A DNA stretch of 64,000 nucleotides from Halocaridina rubra. Lineage: Eukaryota; Arthropoda; Malacostraca; Decapoda; Atyidae. The notes below the pieces were generated by a model, which was not told the origin of the DNA, searched no databases, and saw only the letters and a list, made by a program, of their open reading frames with translations. The stretch is from positions 20,001 to 84,000 of the forward strand of contig JAXCGZ010021000.1 of assembly GCA_037179515.1 (NCBI GenBank). Reading direction: 5' to 3'. The stretch's first letter is position 1, and each line of letters starts with the position of its first letter. Positions 1 through 14,727 of the stretch are shown here, in pieces. Both the position numbers and the translations under genes were made by a program.

Positions 1-95
1 TGGATGCCCTTCCTAACACTCTGATGTGGGCTTTAACACAGATTTGTCACTTTCTGAGTCGAATTATCTAGCCACTGCGCTACAGCAGTCCCCAT
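1..95 (-). repeat. tRNA-derived SINE fragment, head region
   Basis: Read on the minus strand this has a tRNA-like head (GACTGCTGTAGCGCAGTGG, a degenerate box A) followed by a body ending in a TTAGGAAGGGCATCCA motif at the window edge. The same head and body occur on the plus strand near 9551-9720 and the body near 9340-9480, so it is a dispersed family. It is cut by the window start. The tRNA ancestry is inferred from box-like sequences only. Confidence 0.6.
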
Positions 96-794
96 GTAAT
101 AAGTTTAAGAGAAATAAAAATTTCCATTAGACACACAATAGTCCAACTTTGAATACTATAATGAACGTGGTAAACTGATTCCATTTTTATCACTATAATG
201 GTCACTTCCAGGTTTAAAACAGATGTGAATTCATTACTGCAAGTTATCGAGATAGTTTGGTCCAATCTAAAATTCTATTTCTAAGTAGCTCAGTCTAGAC
301 TGTATTAAATGGCTGTCATTTTGGCCAAAATTTCATTATTTTGAATCATCAATCTCGGCTGTTGTTGTTTCCTGAGCTGGCTGCCTGTCCAAATAGCACC
401 CGGGCCCTTAAGGAAGGCAATACTAATCCTGGACTTTCCCACAGAGCACTGAGGGAATGTATGCTGTGTTGTTGGTATAAGTGGTTGCGTGCAGTCCAGT
501 CTTTCATACTGTACTTTTCACTGGTGTGGTCTCAATTTCTCCATCTAGAAGAGTCTTCGAAAAATGATCTCTGAATAGTTATTTCTCGATGTACAAACAA
601 TGTGTAATCATGTGTTGTGTTGAGATGAGAAAATTGTCAAAGTGATCAAAACCTCTCACAAGTTCGAAGTAATTTACAATCCTTTAATGGCATTTTAGCA
701 GAGAATGAAAAAGAAAACCCTGGACTGATATTTTGTGGAACTTAAAACTAATGATATTCTGTCAAGTGTGAAATACGGGGACAGTCAGACACAC

Positions 795-796
<2 letters not shown>
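96..796. other. Unassigned region with one possible dispersed repeat
   Basis: No convincing coding sequence: the short open frames lack recognisable domains. The part from about 341 to 500 resembles 14728-14845 (shared TGTTGTT start, GCTGCCT, AATCC, and an AGCTGTGTT-like end), so it may be a diverged dispersed repeat. Nothing else is recognised. Confidence 0.4.

Positions 797-861
<65 letters not shown>
797..861. repeat. (TA)n microsatellite
   Basis: A pure AT dinucleotide tract of about 65 bp. Its right edge is the exact start of LINE copy 1, which is truncated there. Confidence 0.95.
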
Positions 862-3965
<3,104 letters not shown>

Positions 3966-4144
3966 CTAGTACCTTTGTATTTACATTTGCTACATGTTCA
4001 CATTCATTCTATAATCACTATTTCATTATTTTAGTTACTAACTATAATGAGATAGAAAAGGGGTAAACTGAAAGATTACATTAAATTAAAACCAAATTCA
4101 AGAAAATAAAATGAAAACAAATAAAAATAAAAATAATTACTCAC

Positions 4145-4313
4145 CTTAATGACTCTAAGAGGTAAAGGTTGATGAAAGCATAGTTGTTTATGTACGAAAT
4201 TTGGTTGTCGGTGAGAAAAAGCTTCCGTAAATGCGGAAGCACTGGAAACTGTATTCCATCCAGGCGAGACAACTCGTTAAAGCTCAAATCTAATAATCGC
4301 AGTTTTTCCATAC
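4145..4313 (-). CDS. Leucine-rich-repeat protein gene, third visible exon
   Basis: Minus-strand exon of 169 bp. The acceptor (TTTTCAAAG) precedes 4313 and the donor AAG/GTGAGT follows 4145. It encodes about two LRRs: LRLLDLSFNELSRLDG followed by LRKLFLTDNQISYINNYAF, matching the LxxLxLxxNxI repeat. It enters with two bases completing a Gly codon from the exon at 9749 and exits in phase 2, so at least one more exon must lie left of the window or in unrecognised sequence. LRRs of this kind form curved ligand-binding faces, usually extracellular in animals. The family (Toll, kekkon, slit-like or other) cannot be decided from three exons. Confidence 0.85.
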
Positions 4314-4600
4314 CTTTGAAAATGATCACAATGTAAGTTACATAACTGTATGCAGTAAAAACTTATAAGTAAAATATAGACAACACAGAATCCAATAGCA
4401 TTTTGTTATTTTGTTTTATGCGTCACTATTACTCCCTATTATGAGGGTGGATAAAGACAGATTTGAACTAGGTAAATATGGTTGGATGTCGGTTTTTATC
4501 GGTTATTTTCGAATTTATTATATAAATACTACAAAATGTTAAGCAAGCAATACGTACTTTGAAAGAAAATTCCAGTGACTTGTTTTTGTATCTTCTTATA

Positions 4601-4606
<6 letters not shown>

Positions 4607-4642
<36 letters not shown>

Positions 4643-4656
4643 ATTATTATTATTAT
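4607..4656. repeat. (ATT)n microsatellite
   Basis: Imperfect ATT trinucleotide tract in the intron of the LRR gene, with a further short (ATT) run ending at the TA target of the next transposon. Confidence 0.85.
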
Positions 4657-4960
4657 ATTAATTACTGTATCTTATTAATGTTACTATCATTATTATTATT
4701 ATTACAGGGGGTCCCCGCTTAACGTCAGGGTTCTGACAGCTGACTTAAAGTGAATTTAGTCCTAAGTCAGAATAGTCCCGAATTCGAATCTAAGTCCCCC
4801 AACCAATGTTATAGATAAATAACCTGAAACATAGAATAATATTCTAAGATCCTATCTAAGACATAAGAACAGTAAAACTAATCTTAACAGTATTGCTTAC
4901 CTTTACTTGTATTATCTAAAACATTAAAATACTTAAATTACAGTACAGTACAGTACAGTA

Positions 4961-5854
4961 CACAGTGCAATATTGCTTACCTTTACTTATGTAGTTGCCT
5001 TGCACACTGGAAGGGCGTTGCAAGGGAGGGAGAGACAGGCTTATTGGGAGGTGAAAGCTGGAGAGGCAGATGCTGAAGAGACTGGGACATGTGAGTCTGG
5101 AGAGGCAAAAGGACATACAGAAGATAATAGAAGTACTAGAGTAGGTGAGTTTATAGAGGTAGAGTGTTGCTGGGGGTTATATCTTCACGAAGAATTGATC
5201 AAGATGAGTCTGGAAGGATGCCCTCTTCTCCTCCTCATATATTTCCTTGTAACACTGCTGGGCATCACTGATCCCTCTCTCGACCTTTGTGTACCTGGTA
5301 ACATTGGGATCCTGAGCCTCAAGCTTTGCCAACACTTTTCTACCAGGGCAAACATTTCTTCCAATTCCTTGATTGTGATTCTTTTGGGCTCTGGGGTTGG
5401 TACAGTACAGTACACAGTGCAATATTGCTTACCTTTACTTATGTAGTTGCCTTGCACACTGGAAGGGCGTTGCAAGGGAGGGAGAGACAGGCTTATTGGG
5501 AGGTGAAAGCTGGAGAGGCAGATGCTGAGGAGACTGGGACATGTGAGTCTGGAGAGGCAAAAGGACATACAGAAGATAATAGAAGTACTAGAGTAGGTGA
5601 GTTTATAGAGGTAGAGTGTTGCTGGGGGTTATATCTTCACGAAGAATTGATCAAGATGAGTCTGGAAGGATGCCCTCTTCTCCTCCTCATATATTTCCTT
5701 GTAACACTGCTGGGCATCACTGATCCCTCTCTCGACCTTTGTGTACCTGGCAACGTTGGGATCCTGAGCCTCAAGCTTTGCCAACACTTTTCTACCAGGG
5801 CAAACATTTCTTCCAATTCCTTGATTGTGATTCTTTTGGGCTCTGGGGTTGGTA
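4961..5854. repeat. Recent 452-bp tandem duplication inside the Tigger element
   Basis: The block beginning CACAGTGCAATATTGC at 4961 recurs at 5413 with only a few differences over about 440 bp. The copies meet at a TACAGTACAGTACA run that is also found before copy 1, which suggests slippage or unequal exchange at that microhomology. It duplicates the C-terminal coding part of the transposase. Confidence 0.95.
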
Positions 5855-7258
5855 GTTCTTCCTCTTTTCAATCATCTGCCTCTCTAGTTGAATGAGGTCC
5901 TTGGCAGATAAATCCTCACCATGAGATTCCAGAAGCTCTTTTACATCATCAGCCTCCATCTCCAACTTAAACCTCCTTATTTAGGGCAACTTCTTTATTG
6001 GTTGCAGCCTCAACTGTCTCCTCAAAGCTTTGGACGTCATTCAAAAAATAGTGGCATGCTTTTTCCATACCCCATTCAAGTTTGTTTGCTTTACTTCCTT
6101 CCAAGCATCACCAATATTCTTCACAGCATGACGAATATTGTACAACTTCCAGAAGTCTTTGAGAGTAAAGTTCTTGTCCTTCTCAGTAGCCTTGAGAGCC
6201 TTAGCGATTGTCCTTTGGAGGTAGTAGGCCTTGAAAGGGGCAATGACCCCCTGATTCATTGGCTGTAACAGGGTAGTGGTATTAGGTGAAAGATAAACCA
6301 CCTTGACATTAGGATGAAAGTCATCCAAATGAGCAGGGTGACCGGGGTACTGTCCAGGATTAGCAACACCTTAAAGGGCAGGCCCTTGGAGGCACAGTAC
6401 CTCTCTGTTTCAGGCATAAAATGGTTGCTAAACCAGCCCTCAAATATTTGAAGGATTATCCAAGCCTTCTTGTTCGACTTCCAGATGACTAGCAGTTGAC
6501 CCTTCTAAATGCCCATGGGTTTTCTGCCAATTAAGCAACAAGGGCTTCAGTTTACAGTTTCCAGCAGTGTTAGCCCCGAACAGCAAAGTCAGTCTCTCCT
6601 TGCTGGCTTTATGGCCTGGTGCTGTCTTCTCCTCCTTCGCCATGTATGTAAGACTAAGCATATGTTTCCAGATTAAGCCATATTCATCCATGTTATATAC
6701 CTGCTTGGCAGGTTAAGCCCTCTCCCTTATTTTCTCAGCCAAAGCACTAGGAAGCCCACTTGCAGCTTCATCACCACCATTAGCAGCTTCATCTTCACTC
6801 TTATTTTATGCAAATTAGCACGAGCCTTAAAACAATTAAACCAACCCCTACTAGCCACAAACTCCTTACCTGCACTCCCTTCCCCCTTTTCTCTTTTCAA
6901 GGCTTCAAACAATATTTTAGCCTTTTCTGGTATTACCATGAGGCTTACTAGGTTATGCCGTTGTTTTGTGGTCATCAATCCAAAGCACTAGCAATCTCTC
7001 CATCTCAATCATAAGGAGACTATGCTGCCCAGTGATCACGGTGAACATCACAGGAATTTAATCTTTCACGTGGTCACGAAGGTGATCTTTGTCTTTGATG
7101 AATGTAGCCACGGTCGTATGGGCTAATCTAAGATTGTGGCCAATGTTCGTAGTTCTTTCTCCTTTTTCAGCACGGTTTACTATTTCAATTTTAATTCCCA
7201 TGGTGATGGCTTTTCTTCTCTACATAGCACTGCCATTAGACACATGTTTGGGAGACAT
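5629..7258 (-). pseudogene. Tigger (DDE, CENP-B/jerky-like) transposase, decayed
   Basis: It starts MSPKHVSNGSAM and meets a stop at codon 13, then continues with an N-terminal helix-turn-helix (VNRAEKGERTTNIG, TTVATFIKDKD). The CENP-B-type second HTH region (KEFVASRGWFNCFK) and the DDE core follow: first Asp in VYNMDEYGLIWKHM, second in VLLILDS next to a frameshift, and the third position changed to Asn in LLQPMNQGVI. The C-terminus (DPNVARYTKVERG, then HLDQFFVKI) resembles the usual Tigger tail. Stops, frameshifts and the Asp-to-Asn change make it inactive. The family cuts and pastes DNA at TA sites. Confidence 0.85.
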
Positions 7259-8378
7259 AGTAATGTCAGTGACAAGTGAACATGAGCAAAACAAATGAGA
7301 GAGCTAATGAACACAAGGCATAATATGGCGAGAGTAAACTGAGAGGTGGTTCTTTTTCCTCTTCTAATGCCGGGTGACGCCGCATTCTTACACAACAATC
7401 AACAAACCATTTTTCATAAAATCATATTTACGGCTATGTATTTAGTATTTTTTTTTTTAAATTCAATATATTGTCGAATAGATATTAATTATATTCTCTA
7501 CACTTCAGGCCAGGGCTAAATCGTGCAAGGTGATAATAGATATGCAAAGATACTTAACACTTACTTTATTTAGAAACTACAAAGTTCCTCTAGGCTCAAT
7601 GCCCCCCATCCCCTTAACGTAATGTTATCTGTATAGGCGCCCACAACACTCTCCGTCCCCTCGCGTGTTTCTGACCCTTTTTATCACCTCGGGTCATTCA
7701 AACATACAAAGAGGCGACGGGCATAATTCTTTGTCATGCTTCCACAATAGGTTTTCAGAAAAGGGGGAACACCCCATAATACTATGGTGTGGAGGCACAT
7801 AAAGGATGCTGGCTTCCCCACCAATTTTGAGCTTGGTCTCAGAGAACAAAGAAAGCCACGTGAGACTTATAGCCAGCACATGGGAGACTCATGGGCATGA
7901 TTTTAGGCATCAATATTCCTTCAATGTAACCAAATAAATAAATAAACCAAGTAACTTGCTAAATACGAATATAGCTGTGCTGCTAGTTGTGTATTCATCC
8001 GCCATGCTAACAAAATGTTCAATGCACACGGTTTAAATTTATCGAACCAACCAGGGCGGTCGAAAATTTAATTTATAAATTATTTATTGATATCCAACAT
8101 AACAGCTAAACTACATAACTTGGGAAGGCGATCTACGAGGACCCCCTGTATTGCTATTATTATTACAGTATTATCATTATCACACTTGTTATTGTATCTC
8201 ATTATTATTATTATTACTATTATTATTATATGCCAAGCAATAAGCCTAGCTGGAAAGTAGTTTTTTTGTTAGCCAAGAATATTACATATTTATTTTTCTA
8301 TGCATAACACCAGGATTTGCAATACTGCCCTCATGCAGCCCAACGCCAAGAAAACAACAAAGTAAAAAGAGACAAAGT

Positions 8379-8561
8379 TGGGGAGTGGTAACGCGCTGGC
8401 TTCCCATTCACGAAGTCGAAAGATCGGTTCCCGTCCAAGACCGAGAGTTTAAGCTGTTTCCTGGCAGGTTACTGCTGTGTTGGCCACCACAGTGGGGGGC
8501 TGGGGCTTGCCCCGGCTGACAAATACCCATCGTATAATGGAAATAAAGGTTTAAAAAAAAA
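8379..8561 (+). repeat. tRNA-derived SINE with A-rich tail
   Basis: It has a tRNA-like head with box A (TGGTAACGCGCTGGC, about 8386-8400) and box B (GGTTCCCGTCC, 8426-8436) at normal tRNA spacing. An unrelated body and an A-run at 8552-8561 follow. Pol III promoter boxes plus an A tail define a SINE. It lies in the LRR gene intron, antisense to the gene. Confidence 0.75.
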
Positions 8562-8676
8562 ATGTGAAGGGTACACCATATGTATGATTAATAATGATTA
8601 GCAGCAGCAATGACCATTTTACATCACTGCTTAAATAAGCAATCTTCTTACATATTGCATTACTGGCCATGATAAA

Positions 8677-8810
8677 TCCATATCCACTGTTTACATATAG
8701 TGTGCCTCTATTAATCCCCATTATGGAGGTGGACACAGACATATCCATATACACTGTTTACATATAGTGTGCCTCTATGAATCCCCATTATGGAGGTGGA
8801 CACAGACAGT
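8677..8810. repeat. 67-bp tandem duplication
   Basis: Two adjacent units contain ACTGTTTACATATAGTGTG and CCCATTATGGAGGTGGACAC, offset by 67 bp and almost identical. The unit includes the CCCCATTATGG motif seen in the SINE body near 9345. Confidence 0.85.
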
Positions 8811-9339
8811 GTTAGGCTAGGGAATTAAAGCTGGTTTTCCTTCCTAACGCCCCACGGTGGGTTCGATTGCAAATATGTCAACTCACGAATTATGTATTCC
8901 AATCACCATACACACACGAACTAAAAAATATTTACCCTAAAGATATTTGAGACTGATATCTCAGTAGCTGCTCACATAACTTTGATTTTTTTTTAAGTGT
9001 AGCTTAAAATAAAATGAGCACCTATCGAGATGAAGCTTTAAAGTTGCAAAACTGTGAATGTATTTTATTGCCTTTTATAGTTTTGGCACTTGACCTAGTA
9101 TAGCACTAGGTGCCTCACTTATTATATAAAGTGTATAGATTGCAAAACAATGCCCAAAATATTGAAATCATTTTACAGAGAAACACCATTTTTTAAGATA
9201 GTGCTAGGTAATCAATAAGAATTAATAAAATTTTGCTGAAATTGTAATAAATCTAAAATATAATTCCTGTTCAAAAGGTTAATTTTGCTGAGAGCCTTAT
9301 TTACTATTCCTAGAGGCTTATGTACCATTTTGTTTCATA
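8811..9339. other. Intronic sequence, no recognised feature
   Basis: AT-rich intron of the LRR gene. The first 60 bp (CTTCCTAACGCCCCACGG) is the tail of the same repeat family as 9340-9480. Nothing coding is seen. Confidence 0.5.
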
Positions 9340-9480
9340 ATTTATCCCCATGAATGGGAGTGGCCACAGAGAGGCTGGAGATGGAAAATTAAGACTGGAT
9401 GCCCTACCTAACGATCCAAGGCGAGTCTAAATCCTTGTCAGTCATCTCCCTACTCATGAGTGCTACCAAGACTGGAAGGA
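9340..9480 (-). repeat. SINE body fragment
   Basis: Contains CTGGATGCCCTACCTAACG and a CCCATGAATGGGAGTGG-like motif, matching the body of the families at 1-95 and 8811-8870. No intact Pol III head is seen on this copy. Confidence 0.55.
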
Positions 9481-9550
9481 ATCAGGTAATTTTTTTTTTT
9501 CAAGCACAACACCACTGAAATAGATATATTTAATGTAAATAAAATTGTCC

Positions 9551-9730
9551 ATTGGGGACTGCCATAGCATAGCGGTAAAATGCTTGACTTAAGAGGTGAT
9601 GGACCAGCGTTCAAGCCATTGCCAGGTTGTTAGGAATGGCATCCAGCCTTAAATTCCCAACTTCATTCCGTCAATGTCCTTCCCCAAATGGAGATCAAGA
9701 GGGACATGCAAAATATAGGAAAGAATTAAA
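9551..9730 (+). repeat. tRNA-derived SINE
   Basis: The head GGGGACTGCCATAGCATAGC is followed by a box-B-like GCGTTCAAGCC at 9607-9617, then the body TTAGGAATGGCATCCAGCC. It belongs to the same family as the minus-strand copy at 1-95. Confidence 0.65.
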
Positions 9731-9748
9731 AATAAAATAAATACTTAC

Positions 9749-9924
9749 CAGTGAATGTATGTGGATGGAGCTTATCAACATGATTCTGTGCTAGGTTAAG
9801 CTCTATCAAGATCTTCAGATCTCTAAAAGCATCCTTGTGGAGACTGTGGATATTATTTTCCCCTAGGTATAACTTCTGTAAATTAACGAGGCCAGCTGTC
9901 TTGAAAGCATCTTTTTCTAAATAC
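9749..9924 (-). CDS. Leucine-rich-repeat protein gene, second visible exon
   Basis: Minus-strand exon of 176 bp between acceptor TTTTCAG and donor CACTG/GTAAGT. Its first base completes the Glu codon begun in the exon at 14255. It then encodes two more LRRs (LQKLYLGENNIHSLHKDAF, LIELNLAQNHVDKLHPHTF) and ends with one base of a Gly codon completed by the exon at 4313. The typical 24-residue LRR spacing and exact phase match to both neighbours make this a real exon. No stop or frameshift is present. Confidence 0.9.
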
Positions 9925-10216
9925 CTGAAAACACAAAATATTTCAAAAACTCAATACAAAAGCCAGATTTCCCCATATTAGGGGGTGGTTTCATCAAAGA
10001 AAAACCTTGACTCCTTGTGAAGCCTCGCTTCTCCCCATTTTGTCAACTTTTGCAAAACATGGGAACATAGAAGAGGTATCCTTATCCTAATTCTGCTGAA
10101 ATGGCACAGGATCACAAAAATGTCAAATTACTGCATGGCTAGATTTTTTCATATGACAAATAAATACTAAATTTCTAATATGCTCTATAATATTTCATTG
10201 CAGAGACGACTCGATC

Positions 10217-10406
10217 TAAGGCCACGTTTATACCAAGCGAGCCGAGTCACATCAATCAAGAGTCATTTGACTCAACTCTTCCAGTGAGAACTGTTTTGTC
10301 AAAGATCCATACAAATTATATATCAATTGGGGTGGCGATTCACGACGCATCATGAATCGTATTGACTTCAAGTGCTTTGAATCGCTTGAGTGTAAACGCA
10401 GCCTTA
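10217..10406. mobile_element. MITE with about 25-bp terminal inverted repeats
   Basis: The left end TAAGGCCACGTTTATACCAA and the inverted right end TAAGGCTGCGTTTACACTCA match over about 25 bp around a 140-bp non-coding core. The end sequence and TAA/TTA edges suggest a PIF/Harbinger-like MITE, but hAT cannot be excluded. Confidence 0.75.
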
Positions 10407-10656
10407 GACTAACAACACTTAAATAAGTTATCTTTTCTAATTACACTCAACCCTCTATGTAACTGACTAGAGGGGGGGACCTCTGTCCATTAAATCCAAT
10501 TGTCCATTGTTTCTAAATTGGGGTGTAGTGGTAAAAAATTACTTCATGAAAAAATTAGCAATAGTAATGTTAATAAAAAACTACAACTACAACATCCAAT
10601 GAGACAATGTAAAATACCTGTACACTGCAGATATAATAAATTCAACATTTTCATCT

Positions 10657-10830
<174 letters not shown>

Positions 10831-11022
10831 AGAGAACTATCCTCAAGTATACCCATTAATGGTTTTCTTTAATAAATTGTTAATAGAAATGTGTATATAT
10901 TGGGCATTTTATTATTATTATTGTTATTATTATTATTATTATTGTGAAACACGAAGCAAACATTAGCCAATAGCACTTTATCATTATTGAAGGTTGATCA
11001 GTAAAAAAGGAATAAGTATATA

Positions 11023-13392
11023 CAGTGGTGACCCCAACCCACGAATTTAATCTGTTCCAGATAAGTGTGCTTGGGTTGGAAAGATCGTGGTTTGGATTTG
11101 ATTTTCCCACTGCAAAGCATGTAAATCCAATTAATCCATTCCAGGTCACCACAAATAGTCATTTTAAAATTGTTTAAGTCATGAAAATCAATAAATATAA
11201 AACAGGTTATTAGCAATATACTCTGTAAAAGGAAAATAACATACACAATTAAGGAAAATAAAATTAATAATAGAAATACAGTACTGTATTTACCTATGTG
11301 GATGATTGTTGCTGGCATACATGGATGGTGGTGGAGGAGGAGGAGGAGGGGGATTTATTTATTGGAAGGAGAGTCCACTTCCATAAAAACATTGGGGAAC
11401 TCTTCTGATACAGGCTGTATTTCTGGTGTTTTCTCTCTCTTTTCTCTTTTGGAAGCTGCTTCCCTGCCTACTGAGACAAGGAAACAATCCAGAGAAATTT
11501 GTCTTTTTCTTCTTTGGTAAACTTTTCTAAAAATATTCATCGCAGTGTTATTTACCATATTCACTACTCTATTGCCTACAGTTTTATCTGGGTGATGATT
11601 ATCAATAAAGGCCTGCACATCATTCCACTTACTAAAAATATCTTTCAATTCTTCACTGGACACCTTTACCCCTTCCTCCGGTGACTGTTCCTCTTGGAGA
11701 ATCTTCACCTGTTCACGTTGCAACTCAATTAATTCATCCGTGGTAAGTTCTTCTTTGTGGTCTTCCACTAGCTCCTCCACATCCTCCTCATTGACCTCCA
11801 AGCCCAAATTTTTGCCCGTGGCCACAATTTCGTTCACAATTATTATAGCTAACTCCTGCTTGAAGCCCTCGAAATCTCTATCAGTAACACAACCTGGCCA
11901 AACTTTCCTCCAGGCAGAGTTCAATGTACGATATGAGACTTCCTTTCATGCTTTATCAATGAGGCCAATGCAGTGGAGGATATTAAAGTGGTCTTTCCAG
12001 AAATCATGAAGGGTCAAATCTGTGTCATTGGTGACCTGGAAACACCTTTCAAAAAGGACCTTTCGTATTCAACTTTCTAAAATTAGAAATTACCTGTTGG
12101 TCCATGGGGTGGAGGATAGGAGTGGTGTTGGGAGGCAGAAATTTTACTTTAATGAAGTCGTGATGTATAGCGAGATTATCTTACACACCTGGAGGATGGG
12201 CAGGAGCATTATACATTATGAGCAGACACTTAAAAGGCAAATTCTTTTCCTCAAGATATTTCTTCGCTGCTGGCGCAAACACTTCAATCAACCACTCTAG
12301 GAATAAAATCCGCGTGACCCAGGCCATTGGATTTGACCTCCACATTACTGGGAGGCTAGCCTTCAATACGTTTTTGCGTTTAAAAACACGCTGATTTTCA
12401 GAGTGGTAAACTAAAAGTGGCTTGATCTTACAGTCCCCACTAGCATTAGCGCATAATAAAAGGGTAAGACTGTCTTTCATTGGTTTGTGGCCAGGCAATG
12501 ATTTCTCCTTTTCGGTTATATAAGTTCTTTTGGGCATTTTCTTCCAAAAGAGTCCCATTTCATCACAATTAAACACTTGTTGCAGGATATAACCTTCACT
12601 CTCGATATATTTAGTGAATTCCTTTACATAGGAATCCGCTGCTTTTTGGTCGGATCTAGCCGCCTCTGCGTGTGTAATGACGCTATGAATCCCAGTTCGG
12701 CAACGAAAGTGTTCAAACCAGCTTTTACTGGCTTTAAATTCCTGCAGTTTAGCGCCACTAGAAGTCGGAGAGTTCGCTACTAAATCTCGGTGGATGTGCA
12801 AAGCCTTAGCGCATATTATGGCCTCGCTAATACTATCGCCAACCAACTGTTTTTCATTTATCCACGACAATAATAATTTTTCAACCTTTTCTATCACCTG
12901 TGACCTTTTCTTCGTTAAAATATTGACTCCCTTAGCCACGTCAGCTGCTTTTAAGATCTCTTTATTCTTCAAAATAGTACAGATGGTGGATTTCGGCATG
13001 TTATTTTGAGTGGCGAGATCGGAAACATGCACCCCATTTGCATGTTTTGCAATTATTTCTTTTTTCGTTTCCACTGTTATGCATCTGGGGTGTTTGACGC
13101 CAAGCTCACTAGCACTTTTAACTTTCTTAGGATCCATAATAAGGGTTATATTAAAAGAAAAAACTATGGAAAATAAGCAAGAACTATGATAAAATTACGA
13201 ACAAACCACACAGTGCGGGCACCAATGCAGAACTGAAAGAAAATGAGAGCGGCCGAGTGGAACCCATGTGACGGCCGAATGGGACATGAGGTGGCTTGGC
13301 CAACACATTTTTGTTCGTAGGTTGGGGTCAAATTTTGTTCGCGGGTTGGTTCTTTCGTAGGTACAGGTGTTCGTGGGTTGGGGTCACCACAG
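11023..13392 (-). mobile_element. Complete Tigger/pogo DNA transposon, 2.37 kb
   Basis: The ends are 23-bp inverted repeats, CAGTGGTGACCCCAACCCAC on the left and CTGTGGTGACCCCAACCCAC on the inverted right (one mismatch), flanked by TA on both sides. The interior carries one minus-strand transposase with mutations. Sub-terminal copies of the same motif (GGGTTGGGGTCA near 13320-13330) are visible. It lies in an intron of the LRR gene. Confidence 0.93.
11355..13137 (-). pseudogene. Tigger transposase with mutated catalytic residue
   Basis: The ATG at 13137 opens a 318-codon frame: psq/CENP-B-type HTH (VSDLATQNNMPKSTICTILK), a second HTH (FKASKSWFEHFRCRTGI), then the DDE core. The first Asp is kept (VFNCDEMGLFWKKMP), the second is replaced by Tyr (LLIMYNAPAHPP), and the frame breaks soon after. 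The third motif (LHPMDQQVI) is readable in another frame near 12095, and the acidic C-terminal part (11924-11355) is open again after a Trp-to-stop change. Length and order fit a Tigger transposase of about 550 residues. It is inactive from the Tyr substitution, a frameshift and stops. Confidence 0.9.
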
Positions 13393-13619
13393 TATAATAT
13401 GTATGTAAGTTACAGTAAATTGGACCCAAAACATTCGGAGAATACTGTCTGCATCAACAGAGTAGGTTAAAATGATTTAAAAGAAGTCTTGGAGATCTCC
13501 TTAAAGAAGTTTAGCGACCAATTTACTCTACCTTAAATACATATAGTATATACTTATACTCTTTTGGGGTTCTATTGGACAACCTTCATTTGTAGTTCAT
13601 GTTACTGTGGTTGCTTATT

Positions 13620-13693
<74 letters not shown>
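13620..13693. repeat. (ATT)n microsatellite
   Basis: About 72 bp of ATT trinucleotides in the LRR gene intron. Confidence 0.95.
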
Positions 13694-14254
13694 CATTATT
13701 GTGATACTCTGAGCTGATGGTAGCCCAAATATATATCTCTCTCCCTCGTAAAGCAGTGGCTCTTGTCCAATATTGCCACAACTGAAAAATACTAAATCTG
13801 CTGCTCCAGCTTTGCCAGATTTTTTAAAAAATCTGTTAAATTGGGGTCCATTAAATTGAGGGTTAAGTGTATATTCAAATTTCCCCCCCAAAATGGGAAA
13901 AGTTCAGCATATTAACCTCTTCCCAGGCAAGAGAGAAAGATCACATTTTGGCCCATCTGACATCTTTCAGCAATGACAAAATATCTTTTCAAAGCGCTGA
14001 CATATAAAATTAAACTTTGAACAAGTATTCTCATCCATTCCAGCTCTCTCTCAGCCTTCCTAAGGCAGAGAAAAGTATTTTCATGCTAATCCTACATTTG
14101 CCAACCACTTGTACATCATTTCAGCCTTTCCAGTAACAGGTAAGATGTCTAAAAAACTACAGCCCTCAACTTTTCTCACTTAATTCATCCAGAATTGTAA
14201 AGTTTTAAGGGAAAAAATTGCCAATGAAGAGATTAAAGAAGTTAACATGCTTAC
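13694..14254. other. Intronic sequence, no recognised feature
   Basis: Unique AT-rich intron of the LRR gene between the (ATT)n tract and the donor of the exon at 14255. No repeat or ORF is recognised. Confidence 0.5.
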
Positions 14255-14346
14255 TCTATTTTGTTTCCAGCGAGGTTCAGTTCTTGAATCTCTGGGCTCA
14301 ATGTAGTTGGTATGGTTGAGAATCCTGCATTATGGCAATCAGCCAC
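14255..14346 (-). CDS. Leucine-rich-repeat protein gene, first visible exon (LRR N-cap)
   Basis: Minus-strand exon of 92 bp between acceptor GATTTCAG and donor ATAGA/GTAAGC. It encodes VADCHNAGFSTIPTTL and then IQELNLAGNKIE, the pattern of an LRR N-terminal cap (Cys, then x-IP-x-x-L) leading into the first repeat. It ends with two bases of a Glu codon completed at 9924. An upstream exon with the start codon and probably a signal peptide must exist to the right; I could not find it, and the next 12 kb is filled by LTR elements. Confidence 0.85.
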
Positions 14347-14727
14347 CTGAAATCATAACAATAAATATCTTATATCAGTCAGTTGAAATTGCTAAAAAGG
14401 TTTACTTACATAATAATCATCTCCAATGTGCTTAAGTACTGTAGAATTCTTCACTGTTTCTCCATGACAACCTCTCACTACCTAGAGTTGGCTCCAACAG
14501 ACTGCAAAATTCCTCATCATCTATCGTCTTAAAATTGTCATGTGACTAATGATGTCACCAAAACACATCCCCCACCATCCAAGCGACCACTACCACCAGT
14601 ACTAATATTTCCCCATTTAAACAAGAAATAAAAGTTAACAAAAAGTATAAAAAAAGGAAAGCCATAAATGCAGACTGAGCTCCTCACATCAGTCAATGTC
14701 TAACTCATATTATCGTAATTACTAAAT
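14347..14727. other. No recognised feature
   Basis: Unique sequence upstream of the first visible LRR exon, presumably intron or 5' region of that gene. No promoter or splice structure could be assigned. Confidence 0.4.

Larger units (their letters stand above)
4705..8148 (-). mobile_element. Tigger/pogo-type DNA transposon, 3.4 kb
   Basis: Bounded by TA dinucleotides (4703-4704, 8149-8150) with short inverted ends: CAGGGGGTCCCCGC on the left and CAGGGGGTCCTCGT read inward from the right. It carries a decayed transposase on the minus strand and a 452-bp internal tandem duplication (about 4961-5412 and 5413-5854). It sits in an intron of the LRR gene in the same orientation as that gene. The TA target and TIR start are typical of Tc1/mariner-superfamily Tigger elements. 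Confidence 0.85.

Noticed and set aside
4973..5895. Two similar plus-strand ORFs (157 and 189 codons)
   Set aside because: They are shadows of the decayed minus-strand Tigger transposase, and look duplicated because of the 452-bp tandem duplication.
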